Shown piece after piece: positions 8,091 through 17,177 of a DNA stretch of 47,269 bases; within the stretch, counting starts at the first letter, position 1; the number at the start of each line of letters is the position of its first letter. Both the position numbers and the translations under genes were made by a program. This DNA comes from an uncultured Bacilli bacterium. GTDB lineage: Bacteria; Bacillota_I; Bacilli_A; RFN20; CAG-631. A model generated the notes under the pieces. The model was given only the letters and a program-made list of their open reading frames with translations. It was not told the DNA's origin and did no database searches. The DNA is taken from positions 1 to 47,269 of the forward strand of contig CAKPZU010000003.1 in the NCBI GenBank assembly GCA_934215405.1, read 5' to 3'.

Positions 8091-9254
8091 ATGGCAACAT
8101 TAAAATTTGTAAACATTAATAAAATTTATGATAATAAGGTTCAAGCAGTTTTTGACTTTAACCTTGATGTACAAGATAAGGAATTTATCGTTTTCGTAGG
8201 GCCTTCTGGTTGTGGTAAATCAACAACTCTAAGAATGGTTGCAGGTCTTGAAGAAATCACTTCTGGTGAACTTTATATTAACGACCGTTTAGTTAACGAT
8301 ATTGCACCAAAAGATAGAGATATCGCCATGGTATTCCAAAGTTACGCTTTATATCCACATATGACAGTATTTGATAACATGGCATTTGGATTAAAACTAA
8401 GAAAAGTCCCAAAGGAAGAAATCGAAAAGAGAGTTAACGAAGCAGCAGCTATCTTAGGCTTAGAGCCATACTTAAATAGAAGACCTAAAGCTTTATCAGG
8501 TGGTCAAAGACAAAGAGTTGCATTAGGACGTGCTATCGTTCGTAGTCCTAAGGTATTCTTAATGGATGAACCTTTAAGTAACCTTGATGCTAAATTAAGA
8601 GTTCAAATGAGATCTGAAATTGCTAAGATCCATGAAAAGGTTGGAGCTACAACTATTTACGTTACACACGACCAAACAGAAGCTATGACAATGGCATCTA
8701 GAATCGTTATTATGAAGGATGGACATATCCAACAAATCGGTACTCCAAAAGAAGTATACAACTATCCAGCTAACATCTTCGTTGGTGGATTCATTGGCTC
8801 TCCAGCTATGAACTTCTTAAGAGGAAAATATATTGATGGTAAGTTTGTTATCGAAGCTGATAAGACTCAAAGAAGAATTGAAATTGAAATTCCTGAAGAA
8901 TTACGTTTAAATATCCAAGGATATGAAAATGAAGAAGTAGTATTTGGTATTAGACCTGAAGACATTTATGTTGATGGACCAATCGTTGAAAAATATCCAA
9001 ACGCAACTACAGAAGTTGAATGTGACGTTGTTGAATTATTAGGTCATGAATTAATCGTTTATGGTTATATGAATGGACAAAGAATTATTGTTAAAACAAC
9101 AGCTAATCATGATATTCAAGTTCATGATAAGATTAACTTTACATTTGATATGTCACGTGGTCACTTCTTCGATCCTACAACAACAAATCGTTTAGTTTAT
9201 AAAAAAGAAAAGCTTGCAAACGAAAGTGAAAAAGCTACAAGCGAAAACGAATAA
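8091..9254 (+). CDS. msmK: sugar ABC transporter ATP-binding protein, MsmK/UgpC family
   Basis: This ATPase energises carbohydrate importers of the CUT1 type; in Firmicutes one such protein often serves several transporters that lack their own. The 387 residues show Walker A GPSGCGKST at 37-45, the Q-loop in VFQSYALYPHMTV, signature LSGGQ at 135-139, Walker B VFLMDEP, the D-loop SNLDAK and the H-loop THDQTEAM. A C-terminal TOBE/OB-fold regulatory part covers about residues 235-370. The ribosome binding site is AAAGGAG. It is monocistronic, ended by the hairpin at 9268-9299. The sugar permeases at 28.4-30.3 kb have no ATPase gene beside them, so this is the likely partner. Codon use is richer in C-ending codons than in its neighbours, which suggests high expression. 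Confidence 0.92.
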   Translation: MATLKFVNINKIYDNKVQAVFDFNLDVQDKEFIVFVGPSGCGKSTTLRMVAGLEEITSGELYINDRLVNDIAPKDRDIAMVFQSYALYPHMTVFDNMAFGLKLRKVPKEEIEKRVNEAAAILGLEPYLNRRPKALSGGQRQRVALGRAIVRSPKVFLMDEPLSNLDAKLRVQMRSEIAKIHEKVGATTIYVTHDQTEAMTMASRIVIMKDGHIQQIGTPKEVYNYPANIFVGGFIGSPAMNFLRGKYIDGKFVIEADKTQRRIEIEIPEELRLNIQGYENEEVVFGIRPEDIYVDGPIVEKYPNATTEVECDVVELLGHELIVYGYMNGQRIIVKTTANHDIQVHDKINFTFDMSRGHFFDPTTTNRLVYKKEKLANESEKATSENE

Positions 9255-9267
9255 TAGACAAATTATT

Positions 9268-9299
9268 AAAAAGCAATTATAATGTAATTGCTTTTTTTT
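9268..9299 (+). terminator. Rho-independent terminator of msmK
   Basis: AAAAAGCAATTA (9268-9279), loop TAATG, TAATTGCTTTTT (9285-9296), with the T-run continuing to 9299. The stem is 12 bp and perfect. Confidence 0.85.
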
Positions 9300-9316
9300 A
9301 AGAAAAGAGGGGTTTT

Positions 9317-11188
9317 ATGGCTGTTTTAAGTGTTAATGGAATATGTAAAAGCTTTCAAGGAGAAACAATTCTTGATAACATTTCCTTTTCTATAAATAAA
9401 AATGATAAGGTTGCTATTGTTGGGGATAATGGTGAAGGTAAAACAACTCTTTTAAAAATAATTACCAAAGAATTAGAAGCTGATAGTGGAACTGTTTATT
9501 ATGATGTTAATGGTGGTATTGGCTATTTATCACAGCAAGTAATTGTAAATATAGAAAATACCTTACTTGAAGAAATGGAATTATCCTTTACAAAGCTTAA
9601 AAAAATTGAAAAGGATATGGAAGCTTTAGTTAATAAAATGAATAATGATTCAAGTAAGGAATTAGTTGATGAATATTCAAAGCTTCATGATTTATATGAA
9701 AACTTAGGAGGATATGAATATAAATATCAAATTCAGCAAATGCTTTATAAGTTTGGCTTTGATGAATCATATTATAATCGTAAATTATCTACGTTTTCAG
9801 GTGGCGAAAGAACTAGAGCTTGCTTTGTTAAGCTTTTATTAAATAAGCCTAGTCTACTACTTTTAGATGAACCTACTAACCATCTTGATTTAGTAATGAT
9901 AGAATGGCTAGAAAAATATTTAAAATCATATAGTGGAACAGTTTTATTAGTATCACACGATCAGACATTTATTGATAATATTGTTAATAAAATTATTGAA
10001 CTTGAAAACCATAAAGCCACAATGTATTCTGGAAATTATTCATTTTATGTTGAACAAAAGCAGCTTCATTATGAGCAACAGCTAAAAGCCTTTAATGTTC
10101 AAGAAAAGGAAATAAAAAGATATGAAATGCTAATTAGAAAATTCAAGCCAAAGCCAACAAAAACTGCCTTTGCTCAATCGCTTGAAAAAAAATTAGCAAA
10201 GATGGATAAAATTGAAAAGCCAAACAATAATAAAAAGACAATACATGCTAAATTTGAAAGCAATTTAGAAGCCTATAAGGTAAAAATGCATATTTGTGAA
10301 AATTTAACATTTGGTTATGATAATAAGCCTTTAATGGAACCCTTAAATTTAACTATTAGAAATACTGATAAAATTTGTATTATGGGACAAAATGGAAGTG
10401 GAAAAACTACAATGCTTAAATGCATTATGAGTAATGAAAATCTAATTTCCGGATTTAATAGTGATGTTAGAGAAAACTTAAAATATTTCTATTTTGATCA
10501 AACTCAACAAATATTAAATTTAGATATATCATTATTTGATACAATTCAAAACGAATTTCCTTTAATGAGTAATACTGAAGTAAGATCTTTACTTGGAAGA
10601 TTTTTATTCACTGAAGATGATGTTTTTAAAGAAGTAAAATTATTATCTGGTGGTGAAAAAATAAGATTAATCTTTGCTTTAATTTCTTTAAGAAATTATG
10701 ATATTTTATATCTTGATGAACCAACAAACCATTTAGATTTTCAAACTAAAAGAGTAGTTGCTGATATACTTGAGGATTACCCTGGCACAATAGTTATGGT
10801 TTCACACGATCGTTATTTTGTTAATAGAATAGCTAATAGAATTATTTATTTACAAAACCATAAATATATTATTGAAGAAGGAAATTATGCTGACTTTATA
10901 AAGCTACATGATATTTCTTCATCTTCCTTTACTCCACTTGTTAAAAAAGAAAAAGAAGAAACTAAAGTAAAAGAAAAAGTTAGTAAGCCTATTAATAATA
11001 GTAAAGAAAAAGCTAAAATTGAAAAACAAATCGATGCTTTAATGAATGAGCTTGAGGAATTAAATAACCAAATGAATGATAATGAAAATAATTATGACTG
11101 GGTAGAATATAGAACTCTTGCTCATAAAATCAAAGAAAAAGAAGAAGAAATTGAACAGCTAATGCTAAAAATTGATTCATTATCTTAA
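9317..11188 (+). CDS. ABC-F family ATPase, YdiF-like
   Basis: ABC-F proteins are soluble double-ATPase factors that act on ribosomes, as translation factors or as antibiotic-resistance proteins. The 623 residues contain two ATPase domains and no membrane span. Domain 1 has Walker A GDNGEGKTT (about 35-43), signature FSGGE and LLLDEPTNHLD. The linker (about 245-310) carries the charged helices typical of the P-site tRNA interaction motif. Domain 2 has GQNGSGKTT, LLSGGE and LYLDEPTNHLD. A Lys/Glu-rich coiled coil closes the protein (about 545-623). Sequence around GGYEYKYQIQQML and the C-terminal coil resemble B. subtilis YdiF more than the resistance types, but that assignment is from memory. 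The ribosome binding site GAGGGG precedes the ATG. Confidence 0.9.
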   Translation: MAVLSVNGICKSFQGETILDNISFSINKNDKVAIVGDNGEGKTTLLKIITKELEADSGTVYYDVNGGIGYLSQQVIVNIENTLLEEMELSFTKLKKIEKDMEALVNKMNNDSSKELVDEYSKLHDLYENLGGYEYKYQIQQMLYKFGFDESYYNRKLSTFSGGERTRACFVKLLLNKPSLLLLDEPTNHLDLVMIEWLEKYLKSYSGTVLLVSHDQTFIDNIVNKIIELENHKATMYSGNYSFYVEQKQLHYEQQLKAFNVQEKEIKRYEMLIRKFKPKPTKTAFAQSLEKKLAKMDKIEKPNNNKKTIHAKFESNLEAYKVKMHICENLTFGYDNKPLMEPLNLTIRNTDKICIMGQNGSGKTTMLKCIMSNENLISGFNSDVRENLKYFYFDQTQQILNLDISLFDTIQNEFPLMSNTEVRSLLGRFLFTEDDVFKEVKLLSGGEKIRLIFALISLRNYDILYLDEPTNHLDFQTKRVVADILEDYPGTIVMVSHDRYFVNRIANRIIYLQNHKYIIEEGNYADFIKLHDISSSSFTPLVKKEKEETKVKEKVSKPINNSKEKAKIEKQIDALMNELEELNNQMNDNENNYDWVEYRTLAHKIKEKEEEIEQLMLKIDSLS

Positions 11189-11258
11189 TAATTATATATT
11201 TTTTAGTAAAAAAATAGTATAATATTATAGGAACTTTCAAAAAAAGGAGAAACATATA

Positions 11259-11735
11259 ATGGCAAATATTAAAAAAGAAGTTGTAACAAAGGAATATTAT
11301 GATGAGTTAAAAGCACAATATAGAGAATTGATCGATGTTTTAAGACCACAGGTTCTTGAAGAATTAGCAACAGCTCGTTCTCAAGGTGACTTATCAGAAA
11401 ACGCAGATTATGATGCTGCAAGAAGTAAACAAGCTGAAATTGAAGCACGTATTAAGGATTTAGAGTTCACTTTAAACAATGTTGAGGTTGCTTCTGAAAA
11501 AGCATCTAAAAATAAAGTAACTGCAACAAGTACTGTTATAGTTTATGATGAAGATGATGATGCTGAATATACATATCAGCTAGTAGGATCAATTGGCTCT
11601 GATCCTGAAAAAGGGAAAATCACTACAGAATCATCACTTGGAGCAGCTTTACTTGGAAAAGAAGTAGGAAATGAAATTGAAATTATTTGTGGAGATGGCT
11701 CATCATATAAAGTTGTAATCAAACAAATTAAATAA
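11259..11735 (+). CDS. greA: transcription elongation factor GreA
   Basis: GreA enters the RNA polymerase secondary channel and promotes cleavage of backtracked RNA. The 158-residue protein has the usual length. The N-terminal coiled coil carries the signature SQGDLSENADYDAARSKQAE (about 46-65), with the acidic tip DLSEN that positions catalytic Mg. The C-terminal FKBP-like domain follows (about 85-158). A TATAAT (11218-11223) sits upstream and AAAAGGAG precedes the ATG, so it probably has its own promoter, separate from the ABC-F gene 70 bases upstream. Confidence 0.96.
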   Translation: MANIKKEVVTKEYYDELKAQYRELIDVLRPQVLEELATARSQGDLSENADYDAARSKQAEIEARIKDLEFTLNNVEVASEKASKNKVTATSTVIVYDEDDDAEYTYQLVGSIGSDPEKGKITTESSLGAALLGKEVGNEIEIICGDGSSYKVVIKQIK

Positions 11736-11788
11736 TTTTTAAGTAAAATCAAAACAAAATCACTACTATATAGTTAGAGAGGTATAAA

Positions 11789-12313
11789 ATGAAAACTATA
11801 ATAGGAGTGATTTTTTTAGTCTTTACAATAATTATTGGTTTATCTATAATCGAAAAGGGAGATGCGTATTTAGATAACTTGCTTTTTCCATCTTCTAGTA
11901 CTAGCGATGAGGCATCTAGCTTTGAAGATGAAGAAACAGTAATCGTTACCTTAAGTGGTGAAGTGTTAAATCCTGGAAAATATACGATTGAAAAAGGATA
12001 TTTTTTAAATGATGCTATTGTAAAGGCAGGAGGTGTTACATCATCTGCTGATGTTAATTGCTTTGATTATTATTTAATGATAAATGAAAATATAAATATT
12101 TATATTCCAAAAATTAGTGAAGACATAAAAGTATCCTTAAATGATGCTGATATTGATGAATTAACAACTCTTTCTGGTATTGGCAATATTTTAGCTGAAA
12201 GAATTATTGAATATCGAGAAATATCAGCATTTTTATATTTAGAGGAAATAATGAATGTTGAAGGAATTGGTAAATCAATATTCTTTAAAATAAAAGATAA
12301 AATATGTCTATAA
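11789..12313 (+). CDS. comEA: competence DNA receptor ComEA
   Basis: ComEA is a membrane-anchored protein that binds incoming double-stranded DNA during natural transformation. The 174 residues show an N-terminal transmembrane helix (about 3-22), a Ser/Asp/Glu-rich linker (about 35-50), an SLBB-like domain (GEVLNPGKYTIEKG, about 55-90), and the C-terminal helix-hairpin-helix domain (about 112-174) with NDADIDELTTLSGIG and NVEGIGKS. The ATG is preceded by AGAGAGG. The gene overlaps comEC by 10 bases, the standard pairing. Confidence 0.92.
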   Translation: MKTIIGVIFLVFTIIIGLSIIEKGDAYLDNLLFPSSSTSDEASSFEDEETVIVTLSGEVLNPGKYTIEKGYFLNDAIVKAGGVTSSADVNCFDYYLMINENINIYIPKISEDIKVSLNDADIDELTTLSGIGNILAERIIEYREISAFLYLEEIMNVEGIGKSIFFKIKDKICL

Positions 12314-14367
12314 AGGGGTTCTTTATATACGCCTTTATTGTGGCAATTATTTCTGTTTTAGCAATAAATCTAAAAGCTTATTATTTATATGCTATTCTTC
12401 TTTTTATTTTATTTTTAACATATAAAAAATTTGATATAGTTAACTGCTTTTTACTAATTATAATATCTATGTTTTTTTCGTTTTACCGGAAAAATGAAGT
12501 CAATATTTCAAATAATTATATAGAAAGTAATGTCACTATAAAAAGTGCTACAAATACATATTTAATTGTTAATGATAATAAAATAAACTATTTAATTTAT
12601 AAAGATAAAAATGATATAAATACTTATTATCAAGGAAATACTATTTATGTAAAAGGAAGTATACAAGAAATCGAAAATGATTTAGAACTTGATGTTTTTG
12701 AATTTAAGGATTATTTAAAATATAAACGAGTCTTTTATCAAATAATACCTGATGATGAAATAAAAATAATAGACGATAAAGTCCCATTAAATCAAAAAAT
12801 AATTAATACATTAACTAAGAACCTACAAAATGAAAGCTATTCAATGTGTAAAATGCTCTTGTTTAACGATAAAAACGCTGATATAGCAACCTATAATAAT
12901 TTAAAGGAAATTAATGCCATACATTTATTTGTAGTTTCTGGCTTTCATATTTCATTTTTATTTAAGCTAATAAGCTTAATTTTCAAGAAAAATAAAATGC
13001 TGCAAAATATAATAGGAAGTATTATATCATTTGCATATGTATTTATATTATCATTTCAACTTAGTGCCTTAAGAGCCTTATTATCAGCATTTATAAATAA
13101 GTTTTTTAATAAATTTCTCAATACAATTGATGCTGTCTCTATAAGTGGCTTAATCATTTTATTAATCGAGCCATTAAATATATTTAACTATTCATTTATT
13201 ATGTCATTTTTAATGACCTATATCGTAATTATTTCCTCTCATATAATTAAAAATAAAAATCCATTAATTAAAAGCCTTTTAATATCATTATTATGCTTTA
13301 TAGCTATGATTCCTATTCAATTAATAATAAACTATAAAATTAATGTTATTAGCTTATTTACTAATATTATTTTAACCTATGTGGTTATGGTTATTTTTAC
13401 TTTATGTATATTTAGTATTTGTATTTCAAAAATAAATGGTGATTGTTTTTCTTTTATCTATAAAAGCTTTAATGAATTAGTTGATAAAATAAGCAATATT
13501 AATTCAAGTATTGTTTTAGGTTCTCTTTCATTAATACCTTTAGTTATTTTTTATGGATTATTTATTTTATTATTAATATCTATTGAAAGGAAAAATAATA
13601 AGAAAATCTATTTTTCAGGATTTTCAATTCTATTGTTTTTTATACTCTTATACAATAGGCATATCTTTAATTATTCACAACAGGTAATCTTTTTAAATGT
13701 CTATCAAGGTGATTGTGCTATTATTATGGATTCATTCAATGGAAAGGTAATGCTAATTGATACAGGTGGCTTAATAAATTATGATATTGCTAATAAAAAG
13801 ATCATGCCTTTTTTAAATTATCATGGTATTAGAAAAATCGATAAGGTAGTAATAACACATGATGATTATGATCATTGTGGAGCTTTAAAATCCTTAAGTG
13901 AAAATATTAAAATAAATGAAATAATAGATGATAAATCAATTAGTACTATAGTACTTGGAAAGATAAATCTATACAACCTAAATAAATATTATAATGAAGC
14001 TAATAATAACAATGATACATCTATAGTTTTATATGGAAATATTTGCGATAAAAGCTTTCTATTTACAGGTGATATATCATCTACTATTGAAAAGAAAATA
14101 ATAACTGATAATAAATTAAATGTTGATTTTTTAAAGGTCGCTCATCATGGATCAAGCACTTCATCATCTTCTTCATTCTTAAAAGAAATCAATGCTACAT
14201 ACGCAATTATTAGCGTTGGTAAAAATAATAAATATCACCATCCAAATAAGGAAACATTAAAAAGACTAAACGATAATAATATCATTATTTATCGAACTGA
14301 TTTAAATGGTAGTATTAGAATTAAGAAAAAATTGTTTGAAAGTTACTTTATAGAAAGTGCAAAATAA
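12304..14367 (+). CDS. comEC: competence channel protein ComEC/Rec2
   Basis: ComEC forms the membrane channel for single-stranded DNA in transformation. The 687 residues contain many hydrophobic helices (first cluster about 5-60, second about 205-460), an OB-like DUF4131 region between them (about 65-165), the Competence-domain hallmark VVSGFHISFLFKL (about 210-222), and a C-terminal metallo-beta-lactamase-like domain (about 468-680). That domain has the metal motif THDDYDH, FTGDIS and AHHGSSTS. The ATG overlaps the end of comEA and no good ribosome binding site is seen, so translation is probably coupled. No comK-like regulator or pilin genes are in this window. Confidence 0.92.
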   Translation: MSIKGFFIYAFIVAIISVLAINLKAYYLYAILLFILFLTYKKFDIVNCFLLIIISMFFSFYRKNEVNISNNYIESNVTIKSATNTYLIVNDNKINYLIYKDKNDINTYYQGNTIYVKGSIQEIENDLELDVFEFKDYLKYKRVFYQIIPDDEIKIIDDKVPLNQKIINTLTKNLQNESYSMCKMLLFNDKNADIATYNNLKEINAIHLFVVSGFHISFLFKLISLIFKKNKMLQNIIGSIISFAYVFILSFQLSALRALLSAFINKFFNKFLNTIDAVSISGLIILLIEPLNIFNYSFIMSFLMTYIVIISSHIIKNKNPLIKSLLISLLCFIAMIPIQLIINYKINVISLFTNIILTYVVMVIFTLCIFSICISKINGDCFSFIYKSFNELVDKISNINSSIVLGSLSLIPLVIFYGLFILLLISIERKNNKKIYFSGFSILLFFILLYNRHIFNYSQQVIFLNVYQGDCAIIMDSFNGKVMLIDTGGLINYDIANKKIMPFLNYHGIRKIDKVVITHDDYDHCGALKSLSENIKINEIIDDKSISTIVLGKINLYNLNKYYNEANNNNDTSIVLYGNICDKSFLFTGDISSTIEKKIITDNKLNVDFLKVAHHGSSTSSSSSFLKEINATYAIISVGKNNKYHHPNKETLKRLNDNNIIIYRTDLNGSIRIKKKLFESYFIESAK

Positions 14368-14395
14368 GCTATAATTTAATAAGAGGGTATTAGTG

Positions 14396-15349
14396 ATGAT
14401 AAAGTTAATAATTAGTGAACCATCTTCTTTTTTAAAAGAAAAAATAGATAAATATGTAAGTAGTGTAATTAATGAAAGAAACGAATTTAATTACAATGTT
14501 TTTGATTTTGAAACAAATCCACTTGATGAAATAATTGATTCATTAAATACTTATCCATTTTTAGATGATAAAAAAGTAGTAATTTGTAAAAATCCTTATT
14601 TCATTAAGGATGCTAAAATAAAATTACCTTTTGAAAACAAACTTGAAAAATTAGATGAATACTTAAATAATCCTTGTGATTTTTCATCATTAATTATTAT
14701 TTGCCCTAAAAAATACTACAATGCTAAAAGTAAATTTATTGAAAAAATAAAAAAAATAGGTAGTGTTGAAAGCTATTTATTTGATAAAGAAAATGATTTA
14801 GTGGATTATTTAAATGATTTAGTTATTAAAAATAATATAAAAATCACTCCAAATGCTAAAAGCTTATTAATTCAACGTTGCTTAGATGATGTTTGCAAAT
14901 TAGAGCAAGAAGTAGATAAGATGGTTTTATATAACAATACAATCGATGAAAGCTATGTTAAGCAAATGGTTGCTCGTCCGCTTGAGGATGATGTGTTTTC
15001 CTTAACAAACGCTTTAATGAGTAAAAATAAAGCAGAAATAATGAAAATATATACTGATTTAAAATTATTAAAAATCGAGCCAATTAACTTAATTATTTTA
15101 CTTGCTAGTCAATATAGATTAATGCTACAAATATCAATATTAAGTAAGCAAAATCTTAACAATGATGAAATAGCAAGTAAGCTTGAAGTACATCCTTATA
15201 GAGTAAAAGTAATTAAGCAACAGTTATATAAATATGACATTGAAGAAATTAAAAACACCTTAGTATCCTTAGCAACTCTTGATAGTAAAATTAAAAAAGG
15301 TGAAGGCGATAGATACATTGATTTTGAATTGTTTTTAGCTAGCAAATAA
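14396..15349 (+). CDS. holA: DNA polymerase III subunit delta
   Basis: HolA is the clamp-loader subunit that opens the beta sliding clamp. The 317-residue protein has the expected size (about 340) and fold pattern: an N-terminal part with SLNTYPFLDDKKVVICKNP, a middle part with ICPKKYYNAKSKFIEKIKK, a helical lid with RCLDDVCKLEQEVDKM, and a C-terminal collar domain with LLKIEPINLIILLASQYRLMLQ. I chose ATG 14396; a GTG directly before it (14393) is in frame but less likely with AGAGGG at this distance. The comEC-holA order is typical of Firmicutes. A TATAAT lies just after the comEC stop. Confidence 0.9.
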   Translation: MIKLIISEPSSFLKEKIDKYVSSVINERNEFNYNVFDFETNPLDEIIDSLNTYPFLDDKKVVICKNPYFIKDAKIKLPFENKLEKLDEYLNNPCDFSSLIIICPKKYYNAKSKFIEKIKKIGSVESYLFDKENDLVDYLNDLVIKNNIKITPNAKSLLIQRCLDDVCKLEQEVDKMVLYNNTIDESYVKQMVARPLEDDVFSLTNALMSKNKAEIMKIYTDLKLLKIEPINLIILLASQYRLMLQISILSKQNLNNDEIASKLEVHPYRVKVIKQQLYKYDIEEIKNTLVSLATLDSKIKKGEGDRYIDFELFLASK

Positions 15350-15418
15350 AAAAATCTTACTTTCTTTAAGCCTCAAAAAGTGCTATAATATAGGTGAAGA
15401 ATAGGGAGATAAGATATA

Positions 15419-15913
15419 ATGTTTAACATAAATGACAACGTGATTCATAAAAGTGCTGGAGCTTGCATTGTAAAGAATATAATCAAGCAAAATTTTGGTA
15501 ATGGTGACATGAATTACTATTATTTAACGCCAAAATTTCCTTCAATTGCTAACAAATCACTTGAAATTTATTTGCCTGTTGATAAAGAAGAAATGTTTCT
15601 ACGTAAACCTTTATCAAAAGCTGATGTTTTAGCATTAATTAGAACATTTCCAAATATGGAAACATTTTGGATAAGCGATTCAAAAACAAGAAAGCAAAAA
15701 TTCGAAGAAATATATCATAGTGGAAAAATAATGGAGCTTTGCAAATTAGTAAAGCTATTATATGTTGATGAAACATTTTTTAAAAAGCCACTAAGTGTAA
15801 CAGATAAAGGATTACTAACAAAAGTTAAAAATAACATATTTGATGAATTTGCCGTTTCTTTATCAATTAATCCAATAGAGGTTGAACAATATATTCAAAA
15901 ATATCTAAAGTAA
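15419..15913 (+). CDS. CarD/CdnL-like transcription factor
   Basis: CarD-family proteins bind the RNA polymerase beta subunit through an N-terminal Tudor-like domain and stabilise open promoter complexes. The 164 residues start with the domain's pattern, FNINDNVIHKSAGACIVKNI, followed by YYYLTPKFP and LEIYLPVD (about 1-60). The remaining helical part (about 65-164) fits the C-terminal DNA-contact domain, with LCKLVKLLY matching the family's I-x-x-LxRLxR region. A TG-C-TATAAT extended -10 (TATAAT 15384-15389) and AGGGAG precede the ATG. The SGNH gene starts 4 bases after the stop. Confidence 0.82.
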   Translation: MFNINDNVIHKSAGACIVKNIIKQNFGNGDMNYYYLTPKFPSIANKSLEIYLPVDKEEMFLRKPLSKADVLALIRTFPNMETFWISDSKTRKQKFEEIYHSGKIMELCKLVKLLYVDETFFKKPLSVTDKGLLTKVKNNIFDEFAVSLSINPIEVEQYIQKYLK

Positions 15914-15917
15914 CATT

Positions 15918-16949
15918 ATGAAATATAAAAAGAACTTATTATTTATTTTACTATTATTAACTGGCTGTAATATTAACGCTAATGAAAAAGAAAGCGATGA
16001 GCCAATTGTTTTTGTCGACTTTAAAACTATAAAAATTGAACAAAATGAAAAATATTATTATAGAAATATAGTTAAAGACTTTAAAGGTGTTAACATTGAA
16101 GTTTTAGATAATAATATTGCTAGTATTGAAAACAACTATGTTGTTGGGAAAAATAAAGGATCAACGAAATTAAAGCTAACATATAATAATGAAACACAAT
16201 ATGTAAATATTTATGTTAAGGATATTAATACTTACTCATCATCTTTTGCTTTTGATGATACTAGACTATATGGTAAAAACATTGTTGCTTTTGGTGATTC
16301 TGTAACAGCAACTGCCACAATTGGCACAAATAAAACCTATGTTGATTTATTTGCTAATAATTTTAATATGAATTTTATTAAGAATTATGCAATTGGTGGA
16401 ACAACTGCTACTTACATGTATGAAGGTAGTAATATTTATAAGGAATACAAAGACAATACTAATGCCATCGATGGCTGTCGTGTTGTTTATAATGCCTATA
16501 CTAATAATGAATTAAATAACATAGATTATGCCTTTATAGCCTTTGGCCATAATGACCAATATTTCCAACCACCAATTAGCGCTGATGGCGATGATAAATA
16601 TTGTATTGATAATACGTTTGCCTCGGCTCATTCATTTAAAGGTAGCTATCGTTATATGATAAATGTCTTAAAGAAAGCAAATCCTAATATTCGAATCATT
16701 TTATTAAATTGCACTTATTCTGAATATGATAAAAATTTAAAAAGCCCTTATGGTGAAGAATATACTTACTTTGATTATCGTGTAGCAATTAAAGAAATAG
16801 CTAATGAATTTAATTGTCGTTATATAGATCCTTGGGACTATTTAAAAGAATATTTTGATTTTAAAAAAGAAAATTATTATTATAAAGATAGTGTCCATTT
16901 ATCAATAAATGGTCACAAAAAGCTTTATGAATATATTATCGAAAACTAA
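15918..16949 (+). CDS. SGNH/GDSL-family hydrolase lipoprotein
   Basis: This is a surface-anchored serine esterase or lipase-like hydrolase. The 343 residues begin with a lipoprotein signal ending in the lipobox LTGC (Cys near 17). An Ig-like (BIG2-type) segment follows at about 30-105, with IASIENNYVVGKNKGSTKL. The SGNH domain covers about 115-343: block I FGDS with S128, block II IGGTTA, block III FGHND, and block V D324-S-V-H327. All catalytic residues are present. It starts 4 bases after the CarD-like gene, without a strong ribosome binding site, and ends at a terminator. It is the first of the secreted carbohydrate-related genes, so deacylation of a glycan is a reasonable guess; the substrate is unknown. 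Confidence 0.87.
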   Translation: MKYKKNLLFILLLLTGCNINANEKESDEPIVFVDFKTIKIEQNEKYYYRNIVKDFKGVNIEVLDNNIASIENNYVVGKNKGSTKLKLTYNNETQYVNIYVKDINTYSSSFAFDDTRLYGKNIVAFGDSVTATATIGTNKTYVDLFANNFNMNFIKNYAIGGTTATYMYEGSNIYKEYKDNTNAIDGCRVVYNAYTNNELNNIDYAFIAFGHNDQYFQPPISADGDDKYCIDNTFASAHSFKGSYRYMINVLKKANPNIRIILLNCTYSEYDKNLKSPYGEEYTYFDYRVAIKEIANEFNCRYIDPWDYLKEYFDFKKENYYYKDSVHLSINGHKKLYEYIIEN

Positions 16950-16958
16950 TAATTAATT

Positions 16959-16992
16959 AATAGCATGAATTGTATAGTTTATGCTATTTTTT
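16959..16992 (+). terminator. Rho-independent terminator after the SGNH gene
   Basis: AATAGCAT (16959-16966), 14-base loop, ATGCTATT (16981-16988), followed by a T-run to 16992. Confidence 0.75.
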
Positions 16993-17022
16993 ATTTATTA
17001 ATTTAATAAAAAGCATTAGCTA

Positions 17023-17167
17023 TTTGTAAAATTTTGGAAAGTGTGTTATTTTTTTATATGTTTTTTGTAAATTTTGTAAGAAAAAGAAACTTAAACTAAA
17101 ACTAGTTTATTGTTTTTAACAATGGTAATGTTAAACTATTGTTGGAGGGTAATACAAATTGTATTAT
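17023..17167 (+). promoter_or_regulatory. lamG promoter region with shared 19-bp element, direct repeats and palindromes
   Basis: Most likely promoter: TTGTTT (17110-17115), 16 bases, TAAACT (17132-17137). The element TTTTGTAAGAAAAAGAAAC (17072-17090) lies 19 bases before this -35 and matches 17 of 19 bases of one placed 18 bases before the permease -35. Other structure: near-repeats of TTTGTAA(A)ATTTTG starting at 17023 and 17064 (41 bases apart), the palindrome AAACTAGTTT, the inverted repeat TTTAACA-N7-TGTTAAA (17115-17135), and AATACAA-A-TTGTATT (17151-17165). GGAGGG (17144-17149) lies 28 bases before the ATG with the last repeat between. An alternative promoter TTGTTG-17-TATTAT (17139-17167) would give an almost leaderless mRNA. 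Confidence 0.5.
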
Positions 17168-17177
17168 ATTATAAACT

